Position numbers and translations under genes: made by a program. A stretch of DNA of 64,000 nucleotides from JAUUSJ01 sp051880475 (GTDB lineage Bacteria; Bacillota; Clostridia; Lachnospirales; Lachnospiraceae), in NCBI GenBank assembly GCA_051880475.1, contig JBJEOA010000054.1, positions 33,199 through 97,198 of the forward strand, in the 5' to 3' direction. Shown here in pieces: positions 8,355 through 18,800 of this stretch (positions are counted from its first letter, which is position 1; each line of letters opens with the position of its first letter). The notes under the pieces were generated by a model that saw nothing but the letters and a program-made list of their open reading frames with translations, searched no databases and had not been told where the DNA came from.

Positions 8355-8948
8355 TCATTTTAGGCAATCCCATTTTTGGTCTTTTTCACTTAAATTGAGG
8401 GGAGTACCGTCTTCTAGAGTGTAGCCATCTGCACAAGCAGATCCCCTATATTCGCCTACTATTTTAGGCCATATAATATTGATAGATGGATCATTCCAGG
8501 CAAGTCCTCCCTCGTCTCCTGGATGATAAAAATCTGTGCATTTATAGCAAAATTCCGCAATATCAGATAAGACTAAAAATCCGTGGGCAAAGCCTTCTGG
8601 AATATAAAACTGTTTTTTATTTTCTTCTGTCAACTCAACGCCAAACCATTTTCCATATGTCTGACTTTCTGGGCGAAGGTCAACTGCCACATCAAATACA
8701 GAGCCTTTAATGACACGAACTAGCTTTCCCTGTGGATATTTTTTTTGAAAATGTAATCCGCGGAGTACTCCTTTCGTAGAGCAAGACTGATTATCTTGAA
8801 CAAAGTTCATAAAAAGCCCATTTTCCTCCATATCTTTTTGATTATAAGTTTCCATAAAATAGCCTCGCAAGTCACCGTGTACGGCTGGCGTAATGATGCA
8901 GAGACCTTCAATTTGTCCAACATTTTTTTCAACTGTAATCTGTCCCAT
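8355..8948 (-). CDS. rfbC: dTDP-4-dehydrorhamnose 3,5-epimerase
   Basis: 197 residues, RmlC cupin family. It epimerises C3 and C5 of dTDP-4-keto-6-deoxyglucose. Visible motifs: GDLRGYFMETYNQKDM, QDNQSCSTKGVLRGLHFQK (catalytic His in LRGLHFQ), PQGKLVRVIKGSVFDVAVDL and YIPEGFAHGFLVLSD. Last gene of the leftward rfbA-rfbB-rfbD-rfbC operon, 60 bp after rfbD, with AGAAAGGA before the ATG. Slightly longer than the ~180 residues typical. Confidence 0.95.
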   Translation of the reverse strand: MGQITVEKNVGQIEGLCIITPAVHGDLRGYFMETYNQKDMEENGLFMNFVQDNQSCSTKGVLRGLHFQKKYPQGKLVRVIKGSVFDVAVDLRPESQTYGKWFGVELTEENKKQFYIPEGFAHGFLVLSDIAEFCYKCTDFYHPGDEGGLAWNDPSINIIWPKIVGEYRGSACADGYTLEDGTPLNLSEKDQKWDCLK

Positions 8949-9008
8949 ACTTTTTCCTTTCTAATAATTGATATATCTAATTTTTCAAATACTAGTACTG
9001 TTTTAACT

Positions 9009-9896
9009 TTAAAAGTTTATTTTGGCTAGATATCTCTTTAGTGCGTCTTGCCAAGTTGGAAGAGGAGTAAATCCATTTTCAATAAGTTTACTTTTGTCAA
9101 GACGACTGTTAAATGGTCGTTTCGCCTTGGAAATGCCGTATTCTTTTGTTGTGACAGGTTTTACAGTGAGATGATTTTTATCGTATTCTTCATATCCAAG
9201 GAGACTTGCCTGTCTAAAAATTTCTGTGGCGAAAGTATGCCAACTGATATAACCACCCTCATTTGTTGCATGGTAATATCCGTATTTTTCCGTCTCAATC
9301 ATATCAACGAGAAGTCTTGCTAAATCATAGGTGTAGGTTGGAGTTCCTATTTGGTCATTTACAACAGTCAAAGTATCGTGGTTTTTACCGATGCGAAGCA
9401 TTGTCTTGATGAAATTATTTCCATTTACCCCAAAAACCCATGCGATTCGGACAATAAAAAACTTAGTTAAAAGAGAGGATACTGCTTTTTCTCCCTCTAA
9501 TTTAGATTTCCCGTATACATTTAATGGCTGATAGTTTTTGCAATCGGGAAGCCAGGGGGATTCTCCCTTTCCGTCAAAGACGTAGTCGGTAGATAAATAG
9601 AGCATTTTACAGTCGAGGTCTTTACAGACTTTTGCGATATAGGATGTTCCGACTGCATTTACAAGATGTACTTTTTCTTTATTTTCCTCATCCTCGGCGG
9701 CGTCTACCGCTGTCCATGCAGCACAGTGGATGACAGCGTCTGGATTAACTTTTTTTATCACGGTCTGAACTTTCTCTTCATTTGTGATATCCATCTCCTC
9801 AATATCAACACCAATTGCCTCATGTCCTCGTTTTTTTAGTTCATTTACAACGTCAAAGCCAAGCTGTCCCTTGACTCCAGTTACAAATATTTTCAT
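9009..9896 (-). CDS. rfbD: dTDP-4-dehydrorhamnose reductase
   Basis: 295 residues, short-chain dehydrogenase/RmlD family, making dTDP-L-rhamnose with NAD(P)H. The N-terminal nucleotide-binding loop is VTGVKGQLGFDV; the catalytic region has LSTDYVFDGKGESPW and YGKSKLEGEKAV (YxxxK). RIAWVFGVNGNNFI and NDQIGTPTYTYDLA follow as in the family. It starts 15 bp after the rfbB stop, with AAAAAGGAGA as ribosome binding site. Confidence 0.96.
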   Translation of the reverse strand: MKIFVTGVKGQLGFDVVNELKKRGHEAIGVDIEEMDITNEEKVQTVIKKVNPDAVIHCAAWTAVDAAEDEENKEKVHLVNAVGTSYIAKVCKDLDCKMLYLSTDYVFDGKGESPWLPDCKNYQPLNVYGKSKLEGEKAVSSLLTKFFIVRIAWVFGVNGNNFIKTMLRIGKNHDTLTVVNDQIGTPTYTYDLARLLVDMIETEKYGYYHATNEGGYISWHTFATEIFRQASLLGYEEYDKNHLTVKPVTTKEYGISKAKRPFNSRLDKSKLIENGFTPLPTWQDALKRYLAKINF

Positions 9897-9911
9897 AATT
9901 TATTCTCCTTT

Positions 9912-10931
9912 TTATCGGTTTTTGTACATCTTTTCGTAGTAATTTTGATATTCGCCAGAAATAATAGTTTCCCACCATTCCCTATTGTCTAAATACCACT
10001 GAATTGTTTTTTTAATACCGTCAGTAAACTTTGTTTCAGGAAGCCATCCAAGCTCATTGTGAATTTTAGTTGGATCGATAGCATAGCGCATATCGTGCCC
10101 TTTTCTGTCAGTTACATAGGTAATTAAGCTTTCTGGTTTTTTTAGCTCTTTACAAATAATTTTTACGATATCGATATTTCTCATCTCATTATGTCCACCG
10201 ATATTATAAACTTCACCGACACGTCCCTTGTGAATAATAAGGTCAATTGCTTTACAGTGGTCTTCTACGTAGAGCCAATCACGGACATTAAGTCCCTCAC
10301 CGTAGACAGGGAGTGGCTTATCATTTAGCGCATTTGCAATCATAAGAGGAATTAACTTTTCTGGAAAATGATATGGACCATAGTTATTAGAACAACGGCT
10401 AATTGTCACAGGAAGATTGTAGGTTCTATGGTATGCTAAAACGAGTAAATCTGCTGCTGCTTTTGAGGAGCTATAAGGACTGCTAGTGTGAATTGGTGTT
10501 TCCTCTGTAAAAAATAAGTCTGGTCTATCAAGTGGAAGGTCCCCATATACTTCGTCAGTGGAAACTTGATGATAGCGGGTGATGCCATATTTTCGGCAGG
10601 CATCCATAAGAATAGCAGTTCCTTTAATATTCGTATCTAAAAATACTTCTGGATTTTCAATAGAGCGGTCAACATGACTCTCTGCGGCAAAGTTTACTAC
10701 GATATCTGGTTTTTCCTCTTCAAAGAGAGTATAGACGGCCTCTCGGTTAGTAATACTTTCTTTTACAAATCGGAAGTTTTTATTATCCATAATTGGGGCG
10801 AGAGTAGATAAATTTCCCGCATAAGTTAAACAGTCTAGGCAAATGATGCGATAGTCTGGATAGTTATCTAACATATGAAAAATGAAATTACTGCCGATAA
10901 ATCCAGCACCGCCTGTTACAATAATTGTCAT
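9912..10931 (-). CDS. rfbB: dTDP-glucose 4,6-dehydratase
   Basis: 339 residues, extended SDR family. It converts dTDP-glucose to dTDP-4-keto-6-deoxyglucose using bound NAD+. Signatures: TGGAGFIGSNFIFHML, NFAAESHVDRSIENP, VSTDEVYGDLPL, and YSSSKAAADLLVLAYHRTY (YxxxK catalytic pair). Second gene of the operon, 101 bp after rfbA. A TGGAGGATT site precedes the ATG. Confidence 0.97.
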   Translation of the reverse strand: MTIIVTGGAGFIGSNFIFHMLDNYPDYRIICLDCLTYAGNLSTLAPIMDNKNFRFVKESITNREAVYTLFEEEKPDIVVNFAAESHVDRSIENPEVFLDTNIKGTAILMDACRKYGITRYHQVSTDEVYGDLPLDRPDLFFTEETPIHTSSPYSSSKAAADLLVLAYHRTYNLPVTISRCSNNYGPYHFPEKLIPLMIANALNDKPLPVYGEGLNVRDWLYVEDHCKAIDLIIHKGRVGEVYNIGGHNEMRNIDIVKIICKELKKPESLITYVTDRKGHDMRYAIDPTKIHNELGWLPETKFTDGIKKTIQWYLDNREWWETIISGEYQNYYEKMYKNR

Positions 10932-11032
10932 AATTTTAATCCTCCATCATATAATATTGGGGTTAAAAGATATTTCCCCATTAACAAACGTCTATTTTTA
11001 GACATAATTTTAAATAAAAGTTTAAATATTTT

Positions 11033-11929
11033 TTAGTGAAGTGCATCTAAATATTTTTCGTTAACAACATCTTTTAAATACTGACCGTATTGATTATTTT
11101 TCATAATCTCATAGACAGATAAGACATCTTCTTTTGTAATCCAGCCATTTAAGTATGCAATTTCCTCAAGACAGGCGATTTTTCTATGTTGATGCGTCTC
11201 TATTGTTCTCACAAAATTTGTGGCATCAACGAGACTTTCATGAGTTCCAGTATCAAGCCAGGTAAATCCCTGTCCTAAAAGCTCCACATGTAAATGATTT
11301 TGTTCTAAATAAATACGGTTTAAATCTGTGATTTCTAGCTCTCCTCTGGCACTTGGTTTTAATTGTTTTGCATATTTTACCACATTATTATCATAAAAAT
11401 AAAGTCCTGTGACACAGTAATTACTTTTTGGATGGGTTGGTTTTTCTTCAATCGAGATAGCTTTTCCTTCTTTATTAAATTCAACAATGCCAAAACGTTC
11501 TGGGTCGTCCACATAATATCCAAAGATGGAGGCCTCGTGATTATGCGTGGCTCTATCCACCGCTGCGAGAAGACGTTTTTTTAGACCGTGACCAGAGAAA
11601 ATATTATCGCCAAGAACCATGGCAACACAGTCATTTCCAATGAACTCTTCTCCTAAAATAAATGCCTGAGCGAGACCGTCTGGACTTGGTTGAACTTTAT
11701 AAGATAGATGAATACCAAACTGATTTCCATCACCAAGTAGCATACGAAATCGAGGCAAATCTGTCTCAGTAGAGATGATTAAAATATCTCTAATACCTGC
11801 GTTCATGAGAACGGAGAGTGGATAATAAATCATAGGTTTGTCATAGACAGGTAAAAGTTGTTTGCTTGTTACTCGTGTAAGTGGATAAAGTCTTGTTCCA
11901 GAGCCTCCAGCAAGAATAATTCCTTTCAT
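11033..11929 (-). CDS. rfbA: Glucose-1-phosphate thymidylyltransferase
   Basis: 298 residues, first enzyme of dTDP-rhamnose synthesis: glucose-1-phosphate plus dTTP to dTDP-glucose and pyrophosphate. The N-terminus MKGIILAGGSGTRLYPLT is the nucleotidyltransferase signature; VMLGDNIFSGHGL and EKPTHPKSNYCVTGLYFYDN follow. The ATG at 11929 is preferred to an in-frame ATG at 11953 because AAAGGAGG lies 8-10 bp upstream of it and the product then starts at the conserved MKGI. Rhamnose made here probably feeds cell-wall polysaccharide; no glycosyltransferases are in this window. Confidence 0.96.
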   Translation of the reverse strand: MKGIILAGGSGTRLYPLTRVTSKQLLPVYDKPMIYYPLSVLMNAGIRDILIISTETDLPRFRMLLGDGNQFGIHLSYKVQPSPDGLAQAFILGEEFIGNDCVAMVLGDNIFSGHGLKKRLLAAVDRATHNHEASIFGYYVDDPERFGIVEFNKEGKAISIEEKPTHPKSNYCVTGLYFYDNNVVKYAKQLKPSARGELEITDLNRIYLEQNHLHVELLGQGFTWLDTGTHESLVDATNFVRTIETHQHRKIACLEEIAYLNGWITKEDVLSVYEIMKNNQYGQYLKDVVNEKYLDALH

Positions 11930-11990
11930 AAAATATCTTCCTCCTTTAATCATAAATTCCTTTAATTTGTTGTCTGACAGGTTTTTTATT

Positions 11991-12021
11991 ATTATAAAAG
12001 ATGACGTAACGTAATGTGCAA
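11991..12021 (-). promoter_or_regulatory. Candidate rfb operon promoter
   Basis: On the - strand, TTGCAC (12021-12016) and TATAAT (11996-11991) with a long 19-bp spacer containing a tandem ACGTTACGT. The long spacer may mean regulation, or that the true -10 is offset. Confidence 0.45.
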
Positions 12022-12131
12022 GTGTTTTTTATATTTTTTTATTTTTATATTGCGGATAGCCAAAAAAATAATTATTTTGTATACAAAAACCGTATAAAAT
12101 CTAAAAAAAGAATAGAATTTGATAAGAAAGT

Positions 12132-12337
12132 TTGCTTTTGAAAAAAATGTATGCTACAATAGGACAGAATAGAGAGATAGAGAAATTTTATTTCCTCTCT
12201 AAAACTTTACTTGGTCTATTATTAATGGGAAAGATAAAAGGAAATTTCCAAAAAATGAAAAATAGGTTTTCTATTAGGAATTATTTCATGAGCAAAGAGA
12301 AACAAAAATTTGGGATAAAAAGAAAGGAGATCCAAAT
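12132..12337 (+). promoter_or_regulatory. glmS promoter and leader, no glmS ribozyme seen
   Basis: TTGCTT (12132-12137), 17-bp spacer, TACAAT (12155-12160), then a leader of about 170 nt with a small hairpin AGAGAG...CTCTCT (about 12172-12201) and an AAAGGAGAT ribosome binding site. I could not find the conserved pieces of the glmS ribozyme that often precedes this gene in Firmicutes. The leader is AT-rich, and an overlapping 92-codon frame has no support as a gene. Confidence 0.6.
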
Positions 12338-14179
12338 ATGTGTGGAATCGTTGGATTTATTGGCTATAAACAGGCAGCACCTATTTTATTGGATGGATTA
12401 TCAAAATTAGAGTATCGTGGTTATGATTCAGCGGGAATTGCTGTACATAACGATGAAACATCAGCAGTAGAGATTGTAAAAGAAAAAGGAAGATTAAAAA
12501 CTTTAATGGAGATGACAGATAATGGCAACGCAGTGCCAGGTACGTATGGTATTGGTCATACAAGATGGGCGACACACGGCGAGCCATCTAAGATTAATGC
12601 GCATCCTCATCACAGCGATGATTATTCTATTGTATTAGTTCATAATGGAATTATTGAAAACTATGCAGAGTTAAAGGAAAAACTAAAAAAACATGGATAT
12701 GAATTTTATTCTGAGACTGACACTGAGGTAGTGACAAAACTTGTAGATTATTACTATAAAAAGTATTCTCACGATGTACTTGAGACAATCTCAAAGATTA
12801 TGCTTCGTGTAAGAGGTTCCTATGCACTTGGAATTATGTTTGAGGACCGTCCAGATGTTATCTACGCAGTGAGAAAGGATAGTCCATTGATTGTTGGAAC
12901 AAGTGAAGATGGAAATTATATTGCATCTGACGTACCAGCAATTCTTCGCTATACACGCAATGTATATTATATTGATAATTTAGAGATTGCTGAGCTTAAA
13001 AGAGACGAAATTCATTTTTATAATATTGATAAAGAAGAAATTGAAAAAGAAATGGTAAGCATTACTTGGGATGCTGAGGCAGCAGAAAAAGGTGGATTTG
13101 AGCATTTTATGATGAAGGAGATTCACGAGCAGCCAAAAGCAGTCAAGGATACTTTGACAAGCTATGTCGTAGATGGCAAGGTTAATTTTGACTCTGTGGG
13201 ACTTACAGAGGAAGAAATTAAGAAATTAGAGCGTATTTATATTGTGGCATGCGGTTCTGCATATCATGTTGGAGCAGTTGCGAAATATATCTTTGAAGAT
13301 ATCGCAAAGATTCCTGTAGAATTTGATTTGGGTTCCGAGTTTCGCTATAGAAACCCAATTCTTGTGCCAAATAGTATGGTTGTTATTATTAGCCAGTCTG
13401 GAGAGACAGCAGATAGTTTAGCAGCTCTTCGTGAGGCAAAGGCAAAGGGTGTTAAGACACTTGGTATTGTTAATGTAATAGGAAGTTCTATTGCTAGAGA
13501 GGCCGACAATGTTCTTTATACAATGGCAGGACCTGAGATTGCGGTTGCCACAACAAAGGCTTATAGTACACAGCTTATTGCTTGTGATTTGATGGCAGTT
13601 GAGTTTGGTCGTATTCGTGGCTATGTAGATGATGAGAAATATGCTGGATATTTAAAGGAGCTTCTTGCACTTCCTGATAAGATTCAGTCTATTTTGGATG
13701 ATAAAGAGAGAATTCAGTGGTTTGCAAGTAAATTTAGCAATGCACGTGATATTTTCTTCTTGGGAAGAGGAATTGACTATGGAACGGCTCTTGAGGGAAG
13801 TCTTAAGATGAAAGAAATCAGCTATGTTCATTCTGAGGCTTATGCAGCGGGAGAGCTTAAACATGGTACAATTAGCTTAATTGAGGATGGTATACTTGTT
13901 ATCAGCATTTTGACACAGCAAGAATTATTTGAGAAGATGATTAGCAATATGGTTGAGGTTAAGAGCCGTGGAGCTTATTTAATGGGACTTACAAGTTTTG
14001 GAAATTACAGTATCGAAGATACTGCAGATTTTAGTGTATACGTTCCAAAGACAGATTCTCATTTTACAACAAGCTTGGCTATTATTCCTCTCCAGTTGAT
14101 GGGATATTATGTGAGTGTAGCAAAGGGACTTGATGTAGATAAGCCTAGAAATTTGGCTAAGAGTGTAACAGTAGAGTAG
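12338..14179 (+). CDS. glmS: Glutamine-fructose-6-phosphate aminotransferase (isomerizing)
   Basis: 613 residues. It makes glucosamine-6-phosphate from fructose-6-phosphate and glutamine, the entry to peptidoglycan amino sugars. MCGIVGFIGYKQAAPILL exposes the nucleophilic Cys after Met removal; LEYRGYDSAGIAV and HTRWATHGEPS complete the glutaminase domain (1-240). Two SIS domains follow (ACGSAYHVGAVAKY, ISQSGETADSLAALREA; later LGRGIDYGTALEGSLKMKEI), and the protein ends in the conserved DVDKPRNLAKSVTVE. Length and motifs are complete. Confidence 0.98.
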   Translation: MCGIVGFIGYKQAAPILLDGLSKLEYRGYDSAGIAVHNDETSAVEIVKEKGRLKTLMEMTDNGNAVPGTYGIGHTRWATHGEPSKINAHPHHSDDYSIVLVHNGIIENYAELKEKLKKHGYEFYSETDTEVVTKLVDYYYKKYSHDVLETISKIMLRVRGSYALGIMFEDRPDVIYAVRKDSPLIVGTSEDGNYIASDVPAILRYTRNVYYIDNLEIAELKRDEIHFYNIDKEEIEKEMVSITWDAEAAEKGGFEHFMMKEIHEQPKAVKDTLTSYVVDGKVNFDSVGLTEEEIKKLERIYIVACGSAYHVGAVAKYIFEDIAKIPVEFDLGSEFRYRNPILVPNSMVVIISQSGETADSLAALREAKAKGVKTLGIVNVIGSSIAREADNVLYTMAGPEIAVATTKAYSTQLIACDLMAVEFGRIRGYVDDEKYAGYLKELLALPDKIQSILDDKERIQWFASKFSNARDIFFLGRGIDYGTALEGSLKMKEISYVHSEAYAAGELKHGTISLIEDGILVISILTQQELFEKMISNMVEVKSRGAYLMGLTSFGNYSIEDTADFSVYVPKTDSHFTTSLAIIPLQLMGYYVSVAKGLDVDKPRNLAKSVTVE

Positions 14180-14239
14180 GCGATTTTTTATAATCTTTAA
14201 TGGAATTTTTCCACTCTTACGCCATATCAAATAATAAAT

Positions 14240-14277
14240 CCCCCTTTATCTTGACATTTAAGATAGAGGGGGTTTTT
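14240..14277 (+). terminator. glmS terminator
   Basis: CCCCCTTTATCTT (14240-14252) pairs with AAGATAGAGGGGG (14260-14272), then TTTTT. Strong intrinsic terminator. Confidence 0.9.
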
Positions 14278-14347
14278 CTATATTGAGAAAGTATGACAAA
14301 TAAATTTGGAAGAAATGGATATTAGTTTGGAAAAAAGGAGAAGAAAA

Positions 14348-15754
14348 ATGGAAATAATGGGGAAGAAAGGTGGAATTTTCCGAAAATTTATCGGAGACCG
14401 CGCCTTTTATCGAATGGTGTTAATGGTTGCAGTGCCGATTATGATACAAAATGGTATTACTAATTTTGTATCAATGTTAGATAATATTATGATTGGACAA
14501 ATTGGCACGGAACAGATGTCGGGAGTGTCGATTGTAAATCAACTTATTTTTGTATATAATCTCTGCATTTTTGGAGGAGTTTCTGGAGCTGGAATTTTTA
14601 CTGCGCAGTATTTCGGTCAAAAAAATCATGAGGGCGTGAGAAATACGATGCGTTTTAAAATATGGATGGCGGCAGGTTTGACTTTAGGGACTATTTTGTT
14701 GTTTTTGTCAAAGGGAGATAGCTTAATTGGATTATATCTACAGGGAGATGGAACAAAGGAGAGTGCTTTCAATACTCTTTTATATGGAAGACAGTATTTA
14801 TGGATTATGTTAATTGGACTCCCTGCATTTATGATGGTACAAGTTTATTCTAGTACACTTAGAGAATGTGGAAAAACAGTTCTTCCGATGAAGGCAGGAA
14901 TTGTGGCGGTATTTGTAAATTTAGTTTTTAATTATATTTTAATTTATGGAAAATTTGGATTTCCTGTTCTTGGCGTGAGAGGAGCTGCAATTGCTACGAG
15001 TTTATCTAGATATGTGGAGATGATGATTGTTGTCTGGGGAACCCACCATAATGAGGAAAATGAATTTGCAAAAGGATTGTATCGGACAATGAAGATTCCT
15101 CTAAATCTGACAAAGAAAATTATTTTAAAAGGATTCCCGCTTTTAATCAATGAGACTGTATGGGCGGCAGGCATGGCAATTTTGACGCAATGTTATTCTG
15201 TGCGTGGACTAAATATTATCGCAGCTCTTAATATTTCGAATACAATTAATAATGTATTCAATATTGTATTTTTGGCACTCGGAGAATCTGTCGCAATCGT
15301 AGTTGGACAGATTCTTGGAATGGGAGATATGAAAAGGGCGCGAGATACAGATAATAAGATGATTGTTTTTTCTGTCTGTTGCTGTAGTATTATGGCAATG
15401 CTGATGTTTTTGACAGCACCATTTTTTCCAAGAGTTTATAATACAACAGCAGAGGTGAGAAATTTAGCAAAATATTTTATTATGATTACGGCTTTTTTCA
15501 TGCCACAAAATGCATTTTTACATGCAACTTATTTTACGCTCCGCTCAGGTGGAAAAACATTTATTACTTTTTTATTTGACAGTGTATATATTATATGTGT
15601 AAGTGTTGTTATTGCTTTTAGTTTGAGTCGATTAACGCAACTTTCCGTATTGGTTATTTATGCGATTGTGCAGCTTGCAGATATTTTTAAATGTATTATT
15701 GGATTTATTTTAGTGTGGAAAGGTATCTGGATGCAAAATATTGTCGGAGAGTAA
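14348..15754 (+). CDS. MATE-family multidrug/Na+ antiporter
   Basis: 468 residues from the ATG at 14348, which has AAAGGAG 7 bp upstream; in-frame TTG/ATG codons at 14306 and 14315 are less well placed. About twelve hydrophobic segments, with the MATE-type opening MVAVPIMIQNGITNFVSMLD and second-half KGFPLLINETVWAAG. These are cation-coupled exporters of the cytoplasmic membrane; the substrate cannot be read from sequence. It lies between glmS and the CotH-type surface protein, with 60 bp between stop and the next start, so the two may share a transcript. Confidence 0.92.
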   Translation: MEIMGKKGGIFRKFIGDRAFYRMVLMVAVPIMIQNGITNFVSMLDNIMIGQIGTEQMSGVSIVNQLIFVYNLCIFGGVSGAGIFTAQYFGQKNHEGVRNTMRFKIWMAAGLTLGTILLFLSKGDSLIGLYLQGDGTKESAFNTLLYGRQYLWIMLIGLPAFMMVQVYSSTLRECGKTVLPMKAGIVAVFVNLVFNYILIYGKFGFPVLGVRGAAIATSLSRYVEMMIVVWGTHHNEENEFAKGLYRTMKIPLNLTKKIILKGFPLLINETVWAAGMAILTQCYSVRGLNIIAALNISNTINNVFNIVFLALGESVAIVVGQILGMGDMKRARDTDNKMIVFSVCCCSIMAMLMFLTAPFFPRVYNTTAEVRNLAKYFIMITAFFMPQNAFLHATYFTLRSGGKTFITFLFDSVYIICVSVVIAFSLSRLTQLSVLVIYAIVQLADIFKCIIGFILVWKGIWMQNIVGE

Positions 15755-15814
15755 GAGGGATAAGTGTAAATGCTTATACTTGTCCGTTTTGATAAGATAA
15801 AGGAGAGAGAAATT

Positions 15815-18800
15815 ATGAAAAAGAGTTGTGTTTTTTCCTGGATTTTAGTTTTAGTGATAACTTTGAGTACGACCTATACAGATATTTGGGCAGCTCAGAT
15901 TACAGAAGATGGGACAGAGATTACTAGGGAGAGTCAAAAGATAGAGGAAACTTTTGATGGAATTAGTCAAGAAGAATCAGAAAATGAAATAGTAATTGCA
16001 CAAGAAAATACGGGTAATATTATTCAAGAAGCAGAGGAAAATACGGAGACAGAAATAGCTATAGAAACGACGGAGAAAAATACAGAGACAGAAGTAGCTA
16101 TAGAAACGATAGAGGAAGATACAACAGCGGAAGATGCAATAGCGGAAACAACGGTAGAGGAAGATAAGGAAGAAGCTAGCGCAGAGGAGGGCAGTGTAAG
16201 TTTTGTACAGGAATATGCGAAAGTAGGAAGTAATCTAACTGCTAATTATTCTGGAAATCAGACAGAGATAAGCTATATTTGGTATATAGATGGACAAAAA
16301 ATAGACTGTACAGAAAATACATATATTCCCACCCAAAATGATATAGAAAAGATTATTAAGGTAGAAGTATACAAAAATGAGATAAAGCTTGGAGAAGCAT
16401 CCATGTTTTGCAGCAAACTTCCTGTTATTTATATTGACACGGAAAATGCACAGCCAATTGTCTCAAGGGATGATTATATTTCGGCTCATATAAAAATTCA
16501 GGGAAATGATACATATAATCTTGGAAATACTATATTATATGATGGAGCAATAGATATCCGTGGCAGGGGAAATTCCACATGGAAGAGATTTGATAAAAAA
16601 CCATATAAAGTAAAACTAGATAAGAGTACTAACCTATTTGGAATGGGAAAAAATAAGCATTGGGCATTACTTGCAAATTATATTGATGGAAGTCTTATGA
16701 GAAATCAACTTTCTGTCAATATTGGAAAGCAGCTTGGTGTAAATGCGATGGATGCTGTTTGGGTAGATGTTGTTTTAAATGATGTCTGTGTGGGCAATTA
16801 TCAGCTTTATGAGCAGGTAAGAGTTTCAAAGGATAGAGTAAATATATTTGACTGGGATGGTGCTGCGGGAGATATCGCAAAGGAGATTACCAAAAAAGAG
16901 GGACTTTCCGACGAAGATAAAGATGCCTTGACAGATTATATGGAAAAAAATATGCAGTGGATGACTTCACATATAGTTTCGTATAATGGAGTAGACTACA
17001 ATATTTTAGATTATTATAATGAACTGCCAGAATCGACAAGTGGTGGATATTTGATGGAGCTTACGGAGGAGGCAGATGAAGTTTCTTTGTTTAGTACAAC
17101 AAGAGGAGTTCCACTTCAATTTAAAAGTCCAGAATATATTAATACAAATGAAGCAGCATTTCAGTGGATTAAAAATTATGTACAGCAATTGGAAGATGCG
17201 ATGTATAGCGCAGACCATTGTGTGATAGATGGGGAAAAACATATTTCTTATTTAGATTACTGTGACAGTAAGTCTCTTATAGCGTACTGGCTTTCCTGTG
17301 AGATATTAAAAAATGAGATTGGGTATAAGAGTAATTATTTTTATAAAGCAGATAATATGCCAATTGTATTTGGACCAATCTGGGATTTTGATTTTAGTTC
17401 TGGTTCTGTTGCTCCTTTTGGCTCACAGAGTGTAAAAGGATGGGTATCTATAGGAAGAGCATGGTTTAGTGAATGTATGAAAGATCCTTATTTTGCAGTC
17501 AAAGTAAGAGAGTTATACGACCAAAATGTAGAATATTTAAAAAGTATTGTTAATGATGACGGTTTATTAAAGCAATGGTATGAATATTTGAAGGAGTCAG
17601 GAGATAAGAATTTCTCGATTTGGCATTATTCTAGAACAATAGATGAAGATTATGCCGTACTGAAATCTTGGTTAACGAATAGAATTGACTGGATGGACAA
17701 ACAGTTTAGAAATGATGAAACAGCATTTGCTTCTTTAAACGTGCCTCTTAGTTCAGTATTGAATTTATCATTAGATGGAGAAAATATTTCATCGAATGAA
17801 GGAAGAAACTACTGGGGAGAATATAAAGAAGGACAAATTTATGATTTGTCTATTAAAGTGGTAGAGGGAGATTATTCAAAATTCAATTATTATGTTAACG
17901 GAAGGTATATTGCAGAGGGAGATATTGTTAATAATGAGGCTGTCGTTTCACTTACAGAGGATATGCTTACAGAAGGATTAGACAATAAAAATATTATTTC
18001 TGTCTGGCTAAAGGATGAGAATGGAAATTTAGTTGCGATGCAATGTGTGACACTAACCGTTCTTTCAGGAACAAAAACTTATTATAATGTAACATTTCAT
18101 GACCAATTAGATGATTCAGTTAATGTCTATGCACAGAAGAAATTGGAAGGAGGCAAAATTTTACTTGCTGATACTTCTTTGAATAGTCAGGATGCTTTAT
18201 TTGAAGGATGGAGTGATGGAACAAATACATATCCAAAAGATTCCTATTTCAAAGTAAAGGAAGATACACAATTATATGCAGTGTGGGCAGCCTGTGCAGA
18301 TGGCGAGTATCATCATACTTGGGAAGAAATAGGTGATATTTATATATGTAAAGATTGTGGAAAGCAAAAAGAGATTCAAAAAGATTATATAGATATTGCA
18401 TCTTGTACTTTCAACCAAAGCAAACGATATACGAATGTTTATACAGGATTTCCTGTAGCTCCTGTGATTACATTGCAGTACGGCACAAGAACATTAGTAG
18501 AGGGCGTGGAATATAATATTTCTTTCAAAAATAATATTAATGTTGGCTATGCCACTTATGAGATTACAGGTATTGAAGATGCTGGATTCACGGGGAAGAC
18601 GGCATTGTCGTATAAGATTATTGCAAAAGATATCGCAAAAGTTACAGCAAAATATAGTCCTAAAAGTTTTATTTATGATGGAACAGAAAAAATTCTAGAA
18701 CTTTCTTTATCTTTTAATAAGATTCCGCTTGAGGAGGGAAAGGATTATACGGTTACTTATCAAAATAATATAGAAATAGGAACTGCCACGGCATATATAA

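Noticed and set aside
12132..12410. 92-codon frame overlapping the glmS leader and start
   Set aside because: It starts within the promoter itself and runs into glmS in another frame; no ribosome site.
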